64,000 bases of DNA from Ypsolopha sequella. Lineage: Eukaryota > Arthropoda > Insecta > Lepidoptera > Ypsolophidae. A model generated the notes under the pieces. That model did not search any database. It worked only from the letters and a program-made list of their open reading frames with translations, and was not told the origin of the DNA. A program made the translations under genes and the position numbers. How positions within the stretch are numbered: position 1 is the stretch's first letter; each line of letters opens with the position of its first letter. Positions 11,142 to 22,605 of this stretch are shown in pieces. Location: the NCBI GenBank assembly GCA_934047225.1, contig OW204012.1:14880001-14944000 (forward strand). The letters run 5' to 3'.

Positions 11142-11611
11142 TTAAAGAAAATAAAGCAACTTACTAAAGTTAGTAGTAACTAACGTAATCCTATAGTTTA
11201 ATTTGCTCATTTGTTCGACAAGATGTTTGTGTTGTGTGGAGTTAATGTAAGATGGGTATGTATGAGAGAGTATGTGTTTGTGTAAGTGAGGGAAATGTAA
11301 AAATGAGAGGTTATGTAGCAAAATCATAATTATCATTATAATTACGATTATTCATTAGGGCAATATATTTCGTTCATTATTTTATACCGAAATGAAGTCC
11401 TGGAGTATCCATATAGATCAATTTTAAAGAATTTTTTATTGTATTCGTTAGCTAGACGAATGAGAGGAGATGATTGGGCATAGTTTGTGCGAACATTTGG
11501 TACATAATAAAAGAGTCTAGCAGAGTGTAAATAATTTTCTGATTTTGCCTTTGTTTCTAAGATTGTAAGTAGGGTAAATAAAATATAGGTATTGTTGAGT
11601 CTGTCAATCAC
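11142..11611 (-). pseudogene. Non-LTR retrotransposon C-terminal remnant with 3' UTR
   Basis: An 87-residue frame (11611 to 11348) resembles the extreme C-terminus found after the reverse transcriptase of Jockey/CR1-type LINEs: a short LLTILETKAK-like helix, a basic NVRTNYAQSSPLIRLANEYN stretch, and an aromatic tail. Downstream lies a 3' UTR rich in CACATAC/CACAC words, similar in style to the one after the remnant at 30.4-30.7 kb. No catalytic motifs are present. The assignment rests on weak pattern similarity. Confidence 0.45.
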
Positions 11612-11703
11612 TATGAAAATAAGTTTTCTTTTTTCATACTTTTCAAAAATATATAGTTATATTGCCTTTATCAGCTTGTTTCTTTTGTTTTTAATATATA
11701 TAA

Positions 11704-11780
11704 AGGAGACACAATTATTTTCAATGGGGCCCGAAATATATCTTAGACTCTTGTGTTATCTTATAATAATTGTGTCTCCT
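11704..11780. repeat. Short inverted repeat (hairpin)
   Basis: AAGGAGACACAATTATT is followed about 43 bases later by its reverse complement, a perfect 17-bp stem. The loop holds CCCGAAATATATCTT, which recurs in both arms of the palindrome at 21388-21582. It is probably a fragment of a palindromic element. Confidence 0.7.
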
Positions 11781-11799
11781 TTTTTCATACTACTATAGA

Positions 11800-12191
11800 A
11801 GAACCCAGGTCGATACAGACCAACTGAACTTGACGCTTACGATCTATTCAACTCTATGTATCTGAAGGGTCTTACTAAGCTGGTCCTTAATGACTTCCTA
11901 AATAATCAAATATTATTAATTTTAAACTTTTTTCCTATACATTTGCTATAAGATCTATCTGTGAGCGAAATTTCAAGATTTTAAGACAACTGGAAGTTTT
12001 CCATAGTGAACAAATTTGTATGAAATATGTTTTTACAGCATCATGGGGCCGTAGAATTCTTCAGGAGGTATCAGTTTTAACTTGATATCTCATACGGGGG
12101 CCGAGCAAAGGGATATTGACAGACGCGGACAGACAGACAGACGAACAGATGGACAAACGGACAACAAAGTGAACCTATCAGGGTTCTATTA
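11800..12191. repeat. Dispersed repeat with GACAGACAGAC tract
   Basis: Non-coding, containing GACAGACAGACGAACAGA followed by GACAACAAAGTGAACCTATCAGGG. The same layout (a GACAGAC-type tract, then ACAAC and TCCTA) occurs near 12870, in both arms of the 17.3-19.1 kb element and near 56805. I know this pattern as very common in Lepidoptera, but I cannot place its ends. Confidence 0.5.
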
Positions 12192-12195
12192 TTAA

Positions 12196-12656
12196 GGCGA
12201 TTACCATCGCCAAATTAGCAGCTCGATATTTGTCACTACAAATATCAAAAACGACATTGAAATAACGTTTAATCAGCGCGCAATGCATTGTGGCTGTTAC
12301 GACGCTCGCTGCGTCCTTGATAGAGCGAAATAGGGGAAAATTATACTTTTCACTTGGACGTGATTACTCGATTGAATAATCTTATGTTATGTTTATAGCT
12401 ATAAAATTTATCTATTTATCAAAGCATAGATGAATTCAATCGACCAAGCAACTTAGGAGCAGTAGGGAATTTGAGGTCAAAAAACACCATTCAGTAAAAA
12501 AAAAATCATGTAGAAGTTTTGGTGGTATGAAAAAGAAAACTGTTGCATATGTTGTCTAAGAGTTGATCATTCATAATACATTTTTTCATTATTTTTGGTT
12601 TGGCCATAAACGAGGAGTAGGCTTTAGAAAGTACCCATTTGGCAATAGTAAGGGCC
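12196..12656. mobile_element. TTAA-flanked MITE, family A copy 1
   Basis: 461 bp between TTAA at 12192-12195 and 12657-12660. It begins GGCGATTACCATCGCCAAAT; the other end read inward begins GGCCCTTACTATTGCCAAAT, giving imperfect terminal inverted repeats of about 23 bp. Related copies at 53410-54363 and 57518-57983 lie in the opposite orientation. It is non-coding. Confidence 0.85.
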
Positions 12657-12660
12657 TTAA

Positions 12661-13090
12661 TATTCAGATACGGACCCTAAAAACTTACTCTCTTCTCTTT
12701 CGCCCTCAATCCGTCCCCCTCGCATTGCGCGTTTTTCCGCTTGGAGTCACAGTAACCGTTGAAAAATACACATATCACCTTCAAAGAAACCAGGTCAAGC
12801 CTAATGTAAACAAGAAAAACCTCAGCAATAGATACCTGCTATTCCCAAGAAAGGTCTCAAGGGACAACAAAGAGATCCTATAAGGGTTCGGGTACGGGAC
12901 CATAAAAACTTGGAAAAAAATATTGAAAAACTTCGGATAAAGGGACAGAATGTGATGATGGAATGCATTACCTTTTCTTATAAAGGAATCTTTATATTTC
13001 TTCATTTGGGAAATATGCTTTTATAACAAAGTCAAAAGTAATAACATTAAAAGAACTCCTGGTCTGTGGAGATCCTGTTTTTAGAGTCAG
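12661..13090. other. Repeat-derived spacer between TTAA elements
   Basis: Holds a stretch like the inner part of family C (CGCCCTCAATCCGTCCCCCT, then GCATTGCGCG and GGAGTCACAG) and a GGGACAACAAAGAGATCCTA repeat word. It lies between two TTAA sites and may be a decayed element, but no clean ends are visible. Confidence 0.4.
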
Positions 13091-13094
13091 TTAA

Positions 13095-13508
13095 GGCGAT
13101 ACCAAAAAAATATGGGGTTTTTTCGAATCCATTTACTCCACTATAACATCATCTACGTATTTCATTTTTGGGTAAATGTTTATTGAGTATTTGATTAAGA
13201 TTCTCACTGAAGGAAAACGCGATTGGACGAAATTTTCTCGATACAATTTAATTCCGAAAAGACGTCTAAATTGTTTTTTTTCCTGTAATTCTGAAATCCT
13301 AACTAATTTCATTGTGAAATTGCATTCAAAATGTGGATATTACATATTTGTAAAGTCTCCTTAAAAATCTTTTTGACAAAATAGCTTAGTACATTTTATA
13401 TTAATAAAAAACCGACTTTTTATTACTTTTCCACGAATCCGTCCCACTCGCACTGAGGGTTTTTTCGCAAATGGAGTAACAGGGACGCTAAAACTTTTAC
13501 ATGTTGCC
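13095..13508. mobile_element. TTAA-flanked MITE, family C copy 1
   Basis: 414 bp between TTAA at 13091-13094 and 13509-13512. It starts GGCGATACC and ends GTTGCC. The interior (ATAAAAAACCGACTTTTTAT, CCACGAATCCGTCCCACTCG) matches the copy at 37535-37952 in reverse orientation. Its right TTAA is also the left TTAA of the next element. Confidence 0.75.
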
Positions 13509-13512
13509 TTAA

Positions 13513-13856
13513 AAGCGGTTTCGGGAACTGTGAAAAATCCGCCTTTTTCTAATTCATCGAAACAGAACACTTAAATTCAAAATTCACTCAATAGTTATCC
13601 AACAAAACCTTATTACCTATGTATTTTTAATGTTGCCATCGCAAAGTTTCCATTGGTTTATGTATATTAGAATTTAATTTTCTTTTTTTTAAGAATTTTT
13701 GAAATTCTAATTATCAGAAACCAATGGAATCTTTGCGATGGCAACATAATCAATACATAGGTAATTAGGTTTTGTTGAATAACTATTGAATTTAAGTGTT
13801 TCTTTTTCGATTAATTAAAAAGGCGGGTTTTTCGCAATCCAGCTGCGAAACCGCTC
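13513..13856. mobile_element. Foldback MITE at TTAA
   Basis: About 344 bp made almost wholly of two inverted arms of roughly 160 bp around a short AT-rich centre near 13690. It begins AAGCGGTTTCGG after TTAA 13509-13512 and ends CGAAACCGCTC before TTAA 13857-13860. Both arms carry GTTGCCATCGCAAAG. It shares its left TTAA with the preceding element, so two insertions abut. Confidence 0.8.
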
Positions 13857-13860
13857 TTAA

Positions 13861-14571
13861 CAAATTTGTCAAGTATTCGGCAGACAGAAAGTAAGAGTAT
13901 GTCTAATAATGGTATAAAAATACCTTCGTTTGAAACTTTGTCTACTCTCTTACAACAATAACCTAATTACAACACCGAAAACGGTTTTACAAGTACCTGT
14001 CTACCTATATTCTTTGTCTGTATCGCAAAAAAAAGGGGAACGAAAATACAAACAGAAATAAAATGTCAGCTTTCGGATGATTTTGTTGCAATAATTAGGT
14101 TACGTATAGCCATAGAAAAAATACATGTTTTTGGTTGAACTTTAAGGTATTCATTTTCCACAAACCACGTTAATCGATTCATATTTGTACTGTCAATGAA
14201 TTTTTTTGTAACCCTCTATTGCACACTTCTTATCGATTTTGTTTCAGGTATCGCTTTCGCGATTTTGTTGTTTTTTTTAAATAAAATTAGTGTGAATGAT
14301 ATCTATTCATTTTCCAAATACCACGTTATTCGGGTCAAAAAAAGCACCCCCTTTTTCCAAAAATACGTAAATCCACTGATGCAGTCAGCGGCAGCAAGAT
14401 ATTGTCAGTCTACGCCTAGCGTTGGCGCCCGTAAGACGTGGAACCTTTGCCCTTTTTTGCAAGCTATAAATATCTCCCAAAACTACTTCAAAACACATTG
14501 AAATTAATTTTATAAAGTAATATTTCGAGGAGCATCATATTTCTGCCGTTAAAAACTCAACAAAATATGCG
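13861..14571. other. Non-coding DNA, little recognised
   Basis: AT-rich, with partly similar blocks (CATTTTCCACAAACCACGTT near 14152 and CATTTTCCAAATACCACGTT near 14309), which suggests an old duplicated repeat. No gene seen. Confidence 0.4.
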
Positions 14572-17040
14572 TATGAGAATAGAATAGAATAGAATAGAAA
14601 AGTTTATTTGTTTGACTTTTGGTCCTTAAAAATTAGGTGTTACAATATGCTTAAATATGTCATTCCTCAAAAATCTGCCAAATTTGGCGTACAAATATTT
14701 ATCTAAATAAACACAAACAAAGAAACAATTGACCTTAAACCTTAAAATCTGAATTACAAATAAATATATAAAATAACTCAATTTATAATGTAAAATTATG
14801 TGAATCGTCAATTTAAAGAGAATACAAATGTCAATCTATAATGTTAAATTATGTAAATCGTCAATTTAAAATTTAAAAGGAATACGAATGTCAATCTATA
14901 TAAACTAACGTTAAAAATTATTATTATAATTAAAAAACTCATCCATCGAGTAAAAACATTTGTCGAGGAGCCACATGTGAAGTTTGCTCTTGAATTGGTT
15001 CAGTGGTAAATCTTTAAAATCGTCCGGTAAAGCATTAAATACTCTGACTGCCATTTGGAAGACGTTTTGTTTAACTAGGCTCAGTTTACAATGGTGTATG
15101 TAAAGTCTCTCGCCTCCTTTTTTTCTTTGTGATCTTTGGCTGACCTCTTTTTTTTTAGGAAAATATTCTGCCTGTTGTTGTACAAAAACTGCAATTTGTT
15201 CTATGTACATGCAGGGTAAAGATAGAAGTTTAAGCTTCTTGAAGAATGGCTTGCAGTGGTCCATGAAATGTAATCCGCAAATGGCTCTAAGGCACTTCTT
15301 TTGAATTTTAAACACCCTATCCACGTCAGATGAGTTACCCCAAAGTATCAATCCATATTGCAATGTAGATGCAACGTAGGCATGATATGCACTAATTGAA
15401 ACTTTTGGCGATACAACTTCCCTAAGTCTTCGAAGTGCGAAAACAAACCTGTTAAGTTTTGTGCAAATCATATCTACATGCACCTTCCATTTACAATTTG
15501 TGTCCAAGTAAACTCCTAAAAATTTGGTTGAATTGACCTCTTCTATTGGGGTCCCTTTATAACCAATATTTAATTGCATTGGTTTAGCCCTGTCCGTATG
15601 AAATTGCATAAATTTAGTCTTTTTCACATTAACCTTCAGATTGTTTTCAGCTAACCAATTTATAACTGTGTCAACTGTTATATTAATGTCATTTTGAAAA
15701 TTTGATTCATTATTGCATTTAATTAATATAGTAGTGTCATCAGCAAACAATATTGTTTCATGGTCAGTAATTTTAGGCAAGTCATTAATATACAACAAAA
15801 AAAGGCTAGGTCCAAGAATACTACCTTGCGGAACACCATATTCATTTAATTTAAAGTGTGATTTGTATTTGTTGATGACGCATCTATCATCCAACCGACT
15901 GACTTCAGTGCATTGGTACCTATTATGCAAATAGCTTTGAAACCAATCCTTGGCGACTCCTCTGATTCCATATTTTTCGAGTTTGTTTAAAAGGAGCTCA
16001 TGGTGCACAAAGTCAAACGCTTTGCTCATGTCAAAGAACAATGCTACTACTCTTGTTTTGGTATCGATGCATTCGGTTATTGATTTGATAAGTTGAAAGT
16101 TTGCCAACGTGGTTGATTTATTTTTCAAAAAACCATTTTGTTCAGGTCTAATGATACTAAAAGTATGAAGATAATTGTTCAGTCGTTCTAACAAGACCTT
16201 TTCAAAAACTTTAGAGATTATCGATATTAGAGTTACTGGTCTATAGTGATTCGGATCTGTCTTGTCACCACTTTTGAATAGTGGCTTGACTATAGACATT
16301 TTAAGTCTTTCAGGGAATACACCATGACTAAGCGAAAGGTTAATTATATGCGTTAGAACTTTTAAAATAAAATTAGCACATTTTTTGAGAAGCTTGGTTG
16401 GAAATTCATCAAAACCAACCGAATTAGTATTCTTTAGTGACATTATGATGCGTCTAAGTTCATTTGTGTTGGTAGGCAGTAGATAAATGTTAGAAGGATA
16501 ATTATCAAAATTAGGCTTTTTTGACATACTAGGGTTTTGCTTATTACTAGTTTCTATAAAGAATGTATTGAATGCTGTCGCAATGTCTGAAGGTGAGAAG
16601 TAGTTTTTATCTTTATATTTTAGTTCATCAACGTTATTTTGCCCTGGGTTCTGTTGGTATATATGAGTTTTGATCAAGTTCCAGACAGCTTTTGATTTAT
16701 TATCTGAGTTAATTAAGTAGTTTTTGTTACCAATTTTTTGGGACTGTAAAATGCACTTTCGTAGAGTTTTTGAATATTGCATGTATTTTGTTTTGTTGTC
16801 GTGTTTGTCTGTTTTACACATTTGGTATTGGTAATATAGCTTTCGTTTTTTTAAGCAACATTTTCTAATACCTTTTGTAATCCATCTAGTTTTATTAGGC
16901 TTTACTTTCATTTTAATCCGAATTTTTGGAAAGCATAGGTTAAAAAATAGCAACAGTATTTCGTGAAAGCTGTTGAACGCCTCGTTGACATCTTCCATTG
17001 CTAGAACTTCAGAAAAAGATAGCGATGCAAGGCATTCTAA
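14572..17040 (-). mobile_element. 5'-truncated CR1/L2-like LINE
   Basis: About 2.5 kb on the minus strand. It contains the end of the linker after the endonuclease, the reverse transcriptase, the C-terminal region and a 3' UTR that finishes with AATAAAC and a run of TATTC pentamers (14573-14600). A microsatellite-like 3' tail instead of poly(A) fits CR1/L2-type LINEs. The apurinic-type endonuclease and ORF1 are missing, and coding similarity stops near 17040, a typical result of incomplete target-primed reverse transcription. I could not identify a target duplication. Confidence 0.85.
14911..16998 (-). pseudogene. LINE ORF2, reverse transcriptase part
   Basis: A 695-residue open frame. Residues 1-160 are the basic linker that follows the endonuclease in LINE ORF2 proteins (KPNKTRWITKGIRK). 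The reverse transcriptase runs from about 195 to 500, with SVGFDEFPTKLLK, HYRPVTLISIISKVFEKVL, FFDMSKAFDFVHHELLLNKL, YGVPQGSILGPSLFLLYIND and the catalytic FADD near 417. Then come the thumb and C-terminal region (STLQYGLILWGNS, then a tail of about 90 residues). The reading frame itself is unbroken, but the protein lacks its N-terminal endonuclease because the copy is 5'-truncated. The first Met is therefore only an internal codon; in-frame coding continues about 16 codons upstream to a stop. Confidence 0.88.
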
Positions 17041-17307
17041 GTGAGTGATTTAGCTACATCGTGCCATAGTCATAACAACAAAACTGAATGAATTTGGAAT
17101 GAATTCATACTTTTATGCGGGAAAATAATATATGTTACTCTAAAAGAATAATTTTGTGATCGTTATTGAAACCCAAATTAATTTACTTATACTTACTGAG
17201 ATCTGTAACAAAGGTCAATGACCTTTTCGTGAAATTACCCTCTAGTATTGGCTCACAATTTCAGGTCCAATAAGTGAAGTTTTTTGCAAATATATAGGTA
17301 CACTTAC
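17041..17307. other. Spacer, nothing recognised
   Basis: AT-rich DNA between the LINE break point and the inverted-repeat element; no frame or repeat that I can support. Confidence 0.4.
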
Positions 17308-19100
17308 TTGGGATAAATCGCCAAGCATTTAAAATATAGAAATTTATTTTGAAATATTTACAGTGCATGGCAAAATTATTAGATCGTAGATAATCCTGTC
17401 GGTACATGTTCAGGTTCTGTTACGCAAAATGAAAACAATGAAACTCTTTTAGGATTAATTTGTTATCCCTATGTTTGTCTGTCTGTCCGTTTGTCTAGAC
17501 AATTTTTTCTGGGTAAAATTAATAAGTACCAATATAAACGGCCCTCTATAGAGCTGTAAAAACATACTTTTGACGTTTTTATTTATATTACGTTTTAGGT
17601 TTTTACGTTTTTTTTTTACGTTTTTCATACAAATTTTCTCACTATGAAAATGTAGGGATGAACACTTGAGATAATTATTTGCATTTAAAAGTCAACACAG
17701 AAAGGAATTGTTGAACAAATAATGTAAAAAATATGAAAACCATGTTGTTCTATTCTAAAGGGATTAATTATCTACTGTTCAATGTGGCGATAGGTTTGTT
17801 TATTTTTTTCCTTGAATTATTTTTTACTAAGGTAACAAATAGTTTAATACAAGGTTTTCCTTAAGAGGTCCCTTTACCCCTGTATTTTTCTTAAAATTCA
17901 TACAATAGGTATAAACCGAATGTGAAGTCTACAGCTTATTTTCTTCATATCTTTTTTCATGAGTATATTCTAGTGACATCTAACTACGTCTCTATACAGC
18001 CCAAAAAGCAAAATTTGATAAAACACCATCATAATAGCTGTCAGGATATAGTCAATATTGCCTCGTTTTTACACAAAGTTTAACAAGTTTGTATATTTTT
18101 ATCTATACTGGAAATAAAAAAGAGAGAAATACAGGCGTCGTTCATGTTAAGATGACTAAGTTTACACACTTTGCTAAGTATTAACAATTACCGTTTCATG
18201 GAAAACTGTTTTGACCTGAAACCATTTCACAAATTCAATTAACTTATTTTGAATGTCTTGTCATCTTGCACTTCTTTATGAGAAATACAATTTCAATAAG
18301 TAAAAATACAACTTTTAGTTAAGAAAACTTATAGTTAAAAGTCTGCTGTATGCATTAACATATTTTTAATTATATTACAATAGTAATAAAATAATTGGCT
18401 TATCCGTCGTCGTGATACCAGCCGTAAATTTCTAAAATAATCTGATATCACGCTTATGGAAAACCCAATTATTTTGAAGATACCATAATAATATATCATT
18501 TAAATATGTTTATGCATTTAGCAAACTTTTAACAATAAATTGTCTTAGCTAAAAGTTGTACTTTACCGTTATAATTATTTCTTAATATTTTGTTACAAAT
18601 TCGGAGAAATAGCCCTTAAGGAAAACCTTGTATGAAAATATTTGTTATCTTTGTAACAAAACAAAAAAAACTAAACAAAGCTATCGCCACATTGAACAAA
18701 CAGTAAATTATTAATCCCTTTAGAATATAAAGATATAGTTTTATATTTTTTACATTATTTGTTCTACAGTTCCTTTCTGTGCTTTCTTTCAAATGCAAAA
18801 TATTATGTGAAGTGTTGATCTCTATATTTTCATAAGGAGAAAATTTGTATGAAAAAGTTAAACAAAAGGCCATAAAAACGTTATAATCTGTATATTTTAC
18901 AGGGCTGTAAATATTAGCATTTATTGATTTTACCCAGAAAAATTGCCTAGACAAACGGACAAACAGACAAACATAGGGACAACAAATTAATCCTAAAAGA
19001 GTTTTGTTTTTTCATTTTGCGTAAAGGGACCTGAACATTTCAAACTATGATACAAATAAATTTCTATATTTTAAACACTTGGCGATTTATCCCAAGGGTA
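17308..19100. mobile_element. Large element with ~500-bp inverted arms
   Basis: The left arm (17308 to about 17865) and right arm (about 18615 to 19100) are diverged reverse complements. Both outer ends read CTTGGGATAAATCGCCAAG inward, and both inner ends contain AAGGTTTTCCTTAAG or its near match. Each arm carries ACTCTTTTAGGATTAATTTG and a GTCTGTCTGTCCG-like tract. The 750-bp centre has a smaller inverted pair (AATAATTGGCTTATCCGTCG against AAACCCAATTATT) but no transposase. This is a foldback or MITE-like non-autonomous DNA element; superfamily unknown. Confidence 0.75.
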
Positions 19101-20592
19101 AACAGGTGTCCCAAACGTCAACGCTTTCCCTTGGAAGGCTGGTAGGCCAGCTCATGACTGACCAGAATATCAAATTATGACCTCAGCAAAAAGTAGATAG
19201 TCTTCGAGTTGATGGTACTTTTATAAATTCGAATAGATTTTTGAAAGTCAAAGCTACCAGTTCTAAATTCTAAGAATAAAATTTTTGTTGCGCTACTCTG
19301 AATAGTCACGCTATTGATAAAGTCAAAAATAAACCTTGAAATGCTGTTACATCAGGAAGAAAAATAAAAACCCAATTTATGAGCAATTTTTTGTAATTAG
19401 GTTAGTTCGATACCACACCCTGAAAAAAAATGTCCTATGTTAGTTTTGCAAATTGTCTTAAATAACGGCTCATCAAATATTGTTTTTCAAATGATCTGGC
19501 AATTTCTGTGTATTACTTTTGAAAAAAAAGTTATTGCTATTTTACTACCAAAGGAGCTGCGTATTTTTTAAAATAATTAGAATTTAGAATGAAAGAGTGG
19601 CGGGCAGTAAAAATATTTGACGTTCATTAGAAATGCCATTTAACACGCGTTAGAGTGAGATAAATAGTGACGCTATTTAAAATGAGTTGGTATGAGATAG
19701 TAACGCAGTTAAACGTGGTTGAATGAGAGAGGCATAATTGATATAGGCTACAGTGAGATAGATAGTGACGTGGTGCATTCCTTCTGAGAATATTTGTTAG
19801 TTTCCACTTTTTGTAATAACAACTTTAGTAAAAAAATTTTGTAAAGAAATTTTTGGTCCAATTTATTTTCCCGCAAGTGTAAAACCAGCTCAACGGGCGA
19901 AAAATATTTAAAGAATGGGTAATGGTGACAATTAACCGTCACAATATTATTATGTATCTCTAAAGGAGTGTCTGAAATGTTCCGAGGGTCAACTGATAAA
20001 TCAAACACTCAAAAAACCACTTTTAGCCGACCATAATAAATTTACGTCCCGACGTGATAGCAAGTAGGATCAATGCCGTGTGACGATGATCGAAATACAC
20101 TAATAAATTAGATAAAATAAAATACGTATTACTTTTGACCCTGCCTCGTCCACTCTATTCGTATTTTTGCTATGGTGACGCGAGCTTAGAGACCGGGACG
20201 AATTTCCCCCCGCGCGCTATCATAAAATAGAATAAGAACTGGTTTTTGTTTTGGCTATGTCATACTCTTAAGAACAGACATCATGAGTAATCATGACGCA
20301 ACCAACCACAGTTGTGGGCGTGGCCAAATATTACCTATGCTGTTTCATTTCGCTATAAGTTGCACGCTCCATGAAACTTGCGAGGACAATACAATCGTGC
20401 CGATTTCGTCGCGGGCGCAAAATTGAAAACTTGACTGTGACGTTTTTAAATATTATTATTAATCTAGATAACCTTTTCGATGCTTGACCCGTATTAAATT
20501 TTACCTAAAACAATGAAAGCACATTTGGCTACACTTTTGGTAAAAAAGCGTAAAATTTACGTGTTTCAGGGGTTTGTTGTTAAGATATTACG
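19101..20592. other. Long stretch without recognisable genes
   Basis: Frames here are short and lack similarity that I recognise. Words such as GTGAGATAGATAGTGACG near 19751 repeat loosely (GTGAGATAAATAGTGACG near 19655), suggesting old repeat DNA. The part 20150-20430 is more GC-rich but non-coding as far as I can see. Confidence 0.4.
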
Positions 20593-20642
20593 ATAGACTA
20601 ATAAATACAAGTATGTATTTATTCTTGTATTTATTAGTCTAT
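20593..20642. repeat. Perfect 19-bp hairpin
   Basis: ATAGACTAATAAATACAAG at 20593-20611 is exactly reverse-complemented at 20624-20642, with a 12-base loop. It may be a minimal palindromic element or the excision scar of a longer one. Confidence 0.85.
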
Positions 20643-21118
20643 GATATTACTCAAATTTCATGATTTTTAGTTCGACATAAAGATAGATCTAGATAATGTT
20701 AATGGATTCAGTCTAATATAATAATAACATTTCGTAGACACCCCACAATTTGGTGGCTGCATTTGTATGGAGGTTTGCGCGTGATGACGCCTCTTAAACA
20801 GATAAAATCCTTGCCTAAGCTTATACATTTTTTTAAATTATATACGCTATAACAGCTTTTAAAGATTTTTTTTTTAAGATATAAATATACTGATAAATAG
20901 GATATACAAATATAATATCCTACCGTATTTTACGATCTTCCGTAATATTGTAATTTTCTTACTGTGTAGTTTTTTTTTTTATATTTACAAGTGGTATATA
21001 TATATTGTATTTGTATTTTATAGTGTGTATTTATAGTAAGTATTTGAATACTATATTATTGCTATTTTTATGTTATATATATTTATATTGTTAATTTGCA
21101 TCAATCTCCTTGTGCACT

Positions 21119-21292
21119 TGTATGATTACTCGTTTAAATTATTATTTTTGTTTGTTTGTTATTTCCTGTTGGTTTTGCTGGAAGAAATCTCTTCTTAGAG
21201 ATAAGCACGCCAATGTGCACATTGTTTAAATGTAATGTATTCCTGTTTCTGTTTATGTGTGTGTACAATAAAGAATAAAGAATATATTTACC
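21119..21292 (+). mobile_element. Non-LTR retrotransposon 3' end
   Basis: Contains TTGGTTTTGCTGGAAGAAAT and a small hairpin (ATCTCT/AGAGAT), then a pyrimidine/TG-rich stretch and AATAAAGAATAAAG. I recognise this arrangement as a 3' UTR common to LINEs and derived SINEs in Lepidoptera. No coding part is attached. Confidence 0.5.
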
Positions 21293-21387
21293 TAAAAACT
21301 TAAATAACATTAAAAACTTAACTAAAGATGACCTAAAAATAAAAAATCTAACAAAGTAAAACTTAAAATAATTACAATAAATATACA

Positions 21388-21582
21388 ACAAATATAATTA
21401 AATCTCAAGATATATTTCGGGTCCGACCTGGACCCGGCATCAGTTGAGTATCTTAATTAAAATAAATAGACATTGACATATATAATATAAAAGTAGATGA
21501 CATGTCATGACATAAAAACAACTCAACTGATGCCGGGTCCAGGTCGGACCCGAAATATATCTTGAGATTTAATTATATTTGT
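21388..21582. repeat. 61-bp perfect inverted repeat
   Basis: The left arm (21388-21448) and right arm (21522-21582) are exact reverse complements over 61 bases with a 73-base loop. The tips hold GGGTCCGACCTGGACCC, itself nearly self-complementary. CCCGAAATATATCTT in the arm also occurs in the hairpin at 11704-11780. Confidence 0.92.
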
Positions 21583-22025
21583 ATATCCTATTTATCAGTA
21601 TATTTATATCTTTTAAAAAAATGCCTAAGCTTATAGGATATTCACAAAAAAAAATGGCGGTAGATTAACTAACCACAACTGAACTTTATTATAAAGATAG
21701 CCTTTTAAATGCTGAAGAATTAAAACGGACTGAAGGAGGGAATAGCTCATTCACAAAGGGCCCTTCGTTTATAGAATGTTTTACATTAATTACAATCAGG
21801 CCCTTTCATTTTAATTAAGAGGATTTTCGTATTACTCAACCTTATTCGGTTTTCATTTACTAACGTCAGCTATCACGATCTCTTCCTTTTTGTGTTATTT
21901 ATTACCTCAAAAATATCATATTTTCTATACCTATACATTAAGCAGGGTTTGCATTTTGGCTGGTTAGAAGTACGGTATGTACTTTCACTCTCACAATTTG
22001 AATAGGTAAATAATATATATATATA

Positions 22026-22029
22026 ATAA

Positions 22030-22079
<50 letters not shown>

Positions 22080-22084
22080 TTATT
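22026..22084. repeat. AT microsatellite inside CA/TG palindrome
   Basis: AATAAACACACACATATA, a long (TA)n run and TATATGTGTGTGTGTTTATT form a mirror-complementary block able to extrude as a hairpin. Confidence 0.85.
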
Positions 22085-22253
22085 TATGTAGTTGATTATA
22101 CACTATACATATTTATGATATTTTATATATTGTATTTATAATACATTGTGTTTTAAAAACCACTTGTACTCTGACTTTATTATTTATCTATAACTAACCG
22201 GTTTCGCTATGTTAGCATTTTCAAAGGCTTTTCCAACATATTATGCTATTAAT

Positions 22254-22605
22254 TATTTTTCAATGCAAGTGCTCGTAAAGGCCCACTTTTTATGCATTAA
22301 ACCAAACAAAAAGTCGATTACTTTGCCCTAGGGCTTTATTATTATTATTATTTTTAATTTATTTACAATGGTTGGCTAACCTGCCGCCTTTCCTGTGTAC
22401 CATAAATGTAATACTTTTTTTCCACTGTTTAACGGCTCTGGATACAGTCCTTTTGATCCAATTATAATTTAAAGTTCACAAGATTATATTTGTTTTATTT
22501 CCTCACACTATGCATTGAAAAACGTAGTATGATACACGGGCGTAAGAGCAATAAATTACTCGGTTACGTTTAATTCCTCTTTACCCTTGTAGCATAAACT
22601 ACTAT
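22254..22605. repeat. Dispersed repeat family G, copy 1
   Basis: Matches 35786-36135 in the same orientation. Shared words include GCAAGTGCTCGTAAAGGCCC, CACTGTTTAACGGCTCTGGA and AATAAATTACTCGGTTACGT. This copy carries an extra ATT microsatellite near 22340 and ends at the GC-rich minisatellite that caps the neighbouring reverse transcriptase frame. Function and class unknown. Confidence 0.75.

Larger units (their letters stand above)
20876..21612. repeat. Nested perfect inverted repeats
   Basis: The 41 bases at 20876-20916 are perfectly reverse-complemented at 21572-21612. The right arm overlaps by 11 bases the right arm of a second palindrome (21388-21582). Direct copies of GCCTAAGCTTATA also sit outside at about 20814 and 21623. 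Probably one foldback element interrupted by a LINE tail. Confidence 0.8.

Noticed and set aside
12196..12656. PIF/Harbinger-type MITEs with TAA or TTA duplication
   Set aside because: A 3-bp duplication would make the ends asymmetric; TTAA gives symmetric GGC...GCC ends in family after family and explains sharing of one TTAA by two elements.
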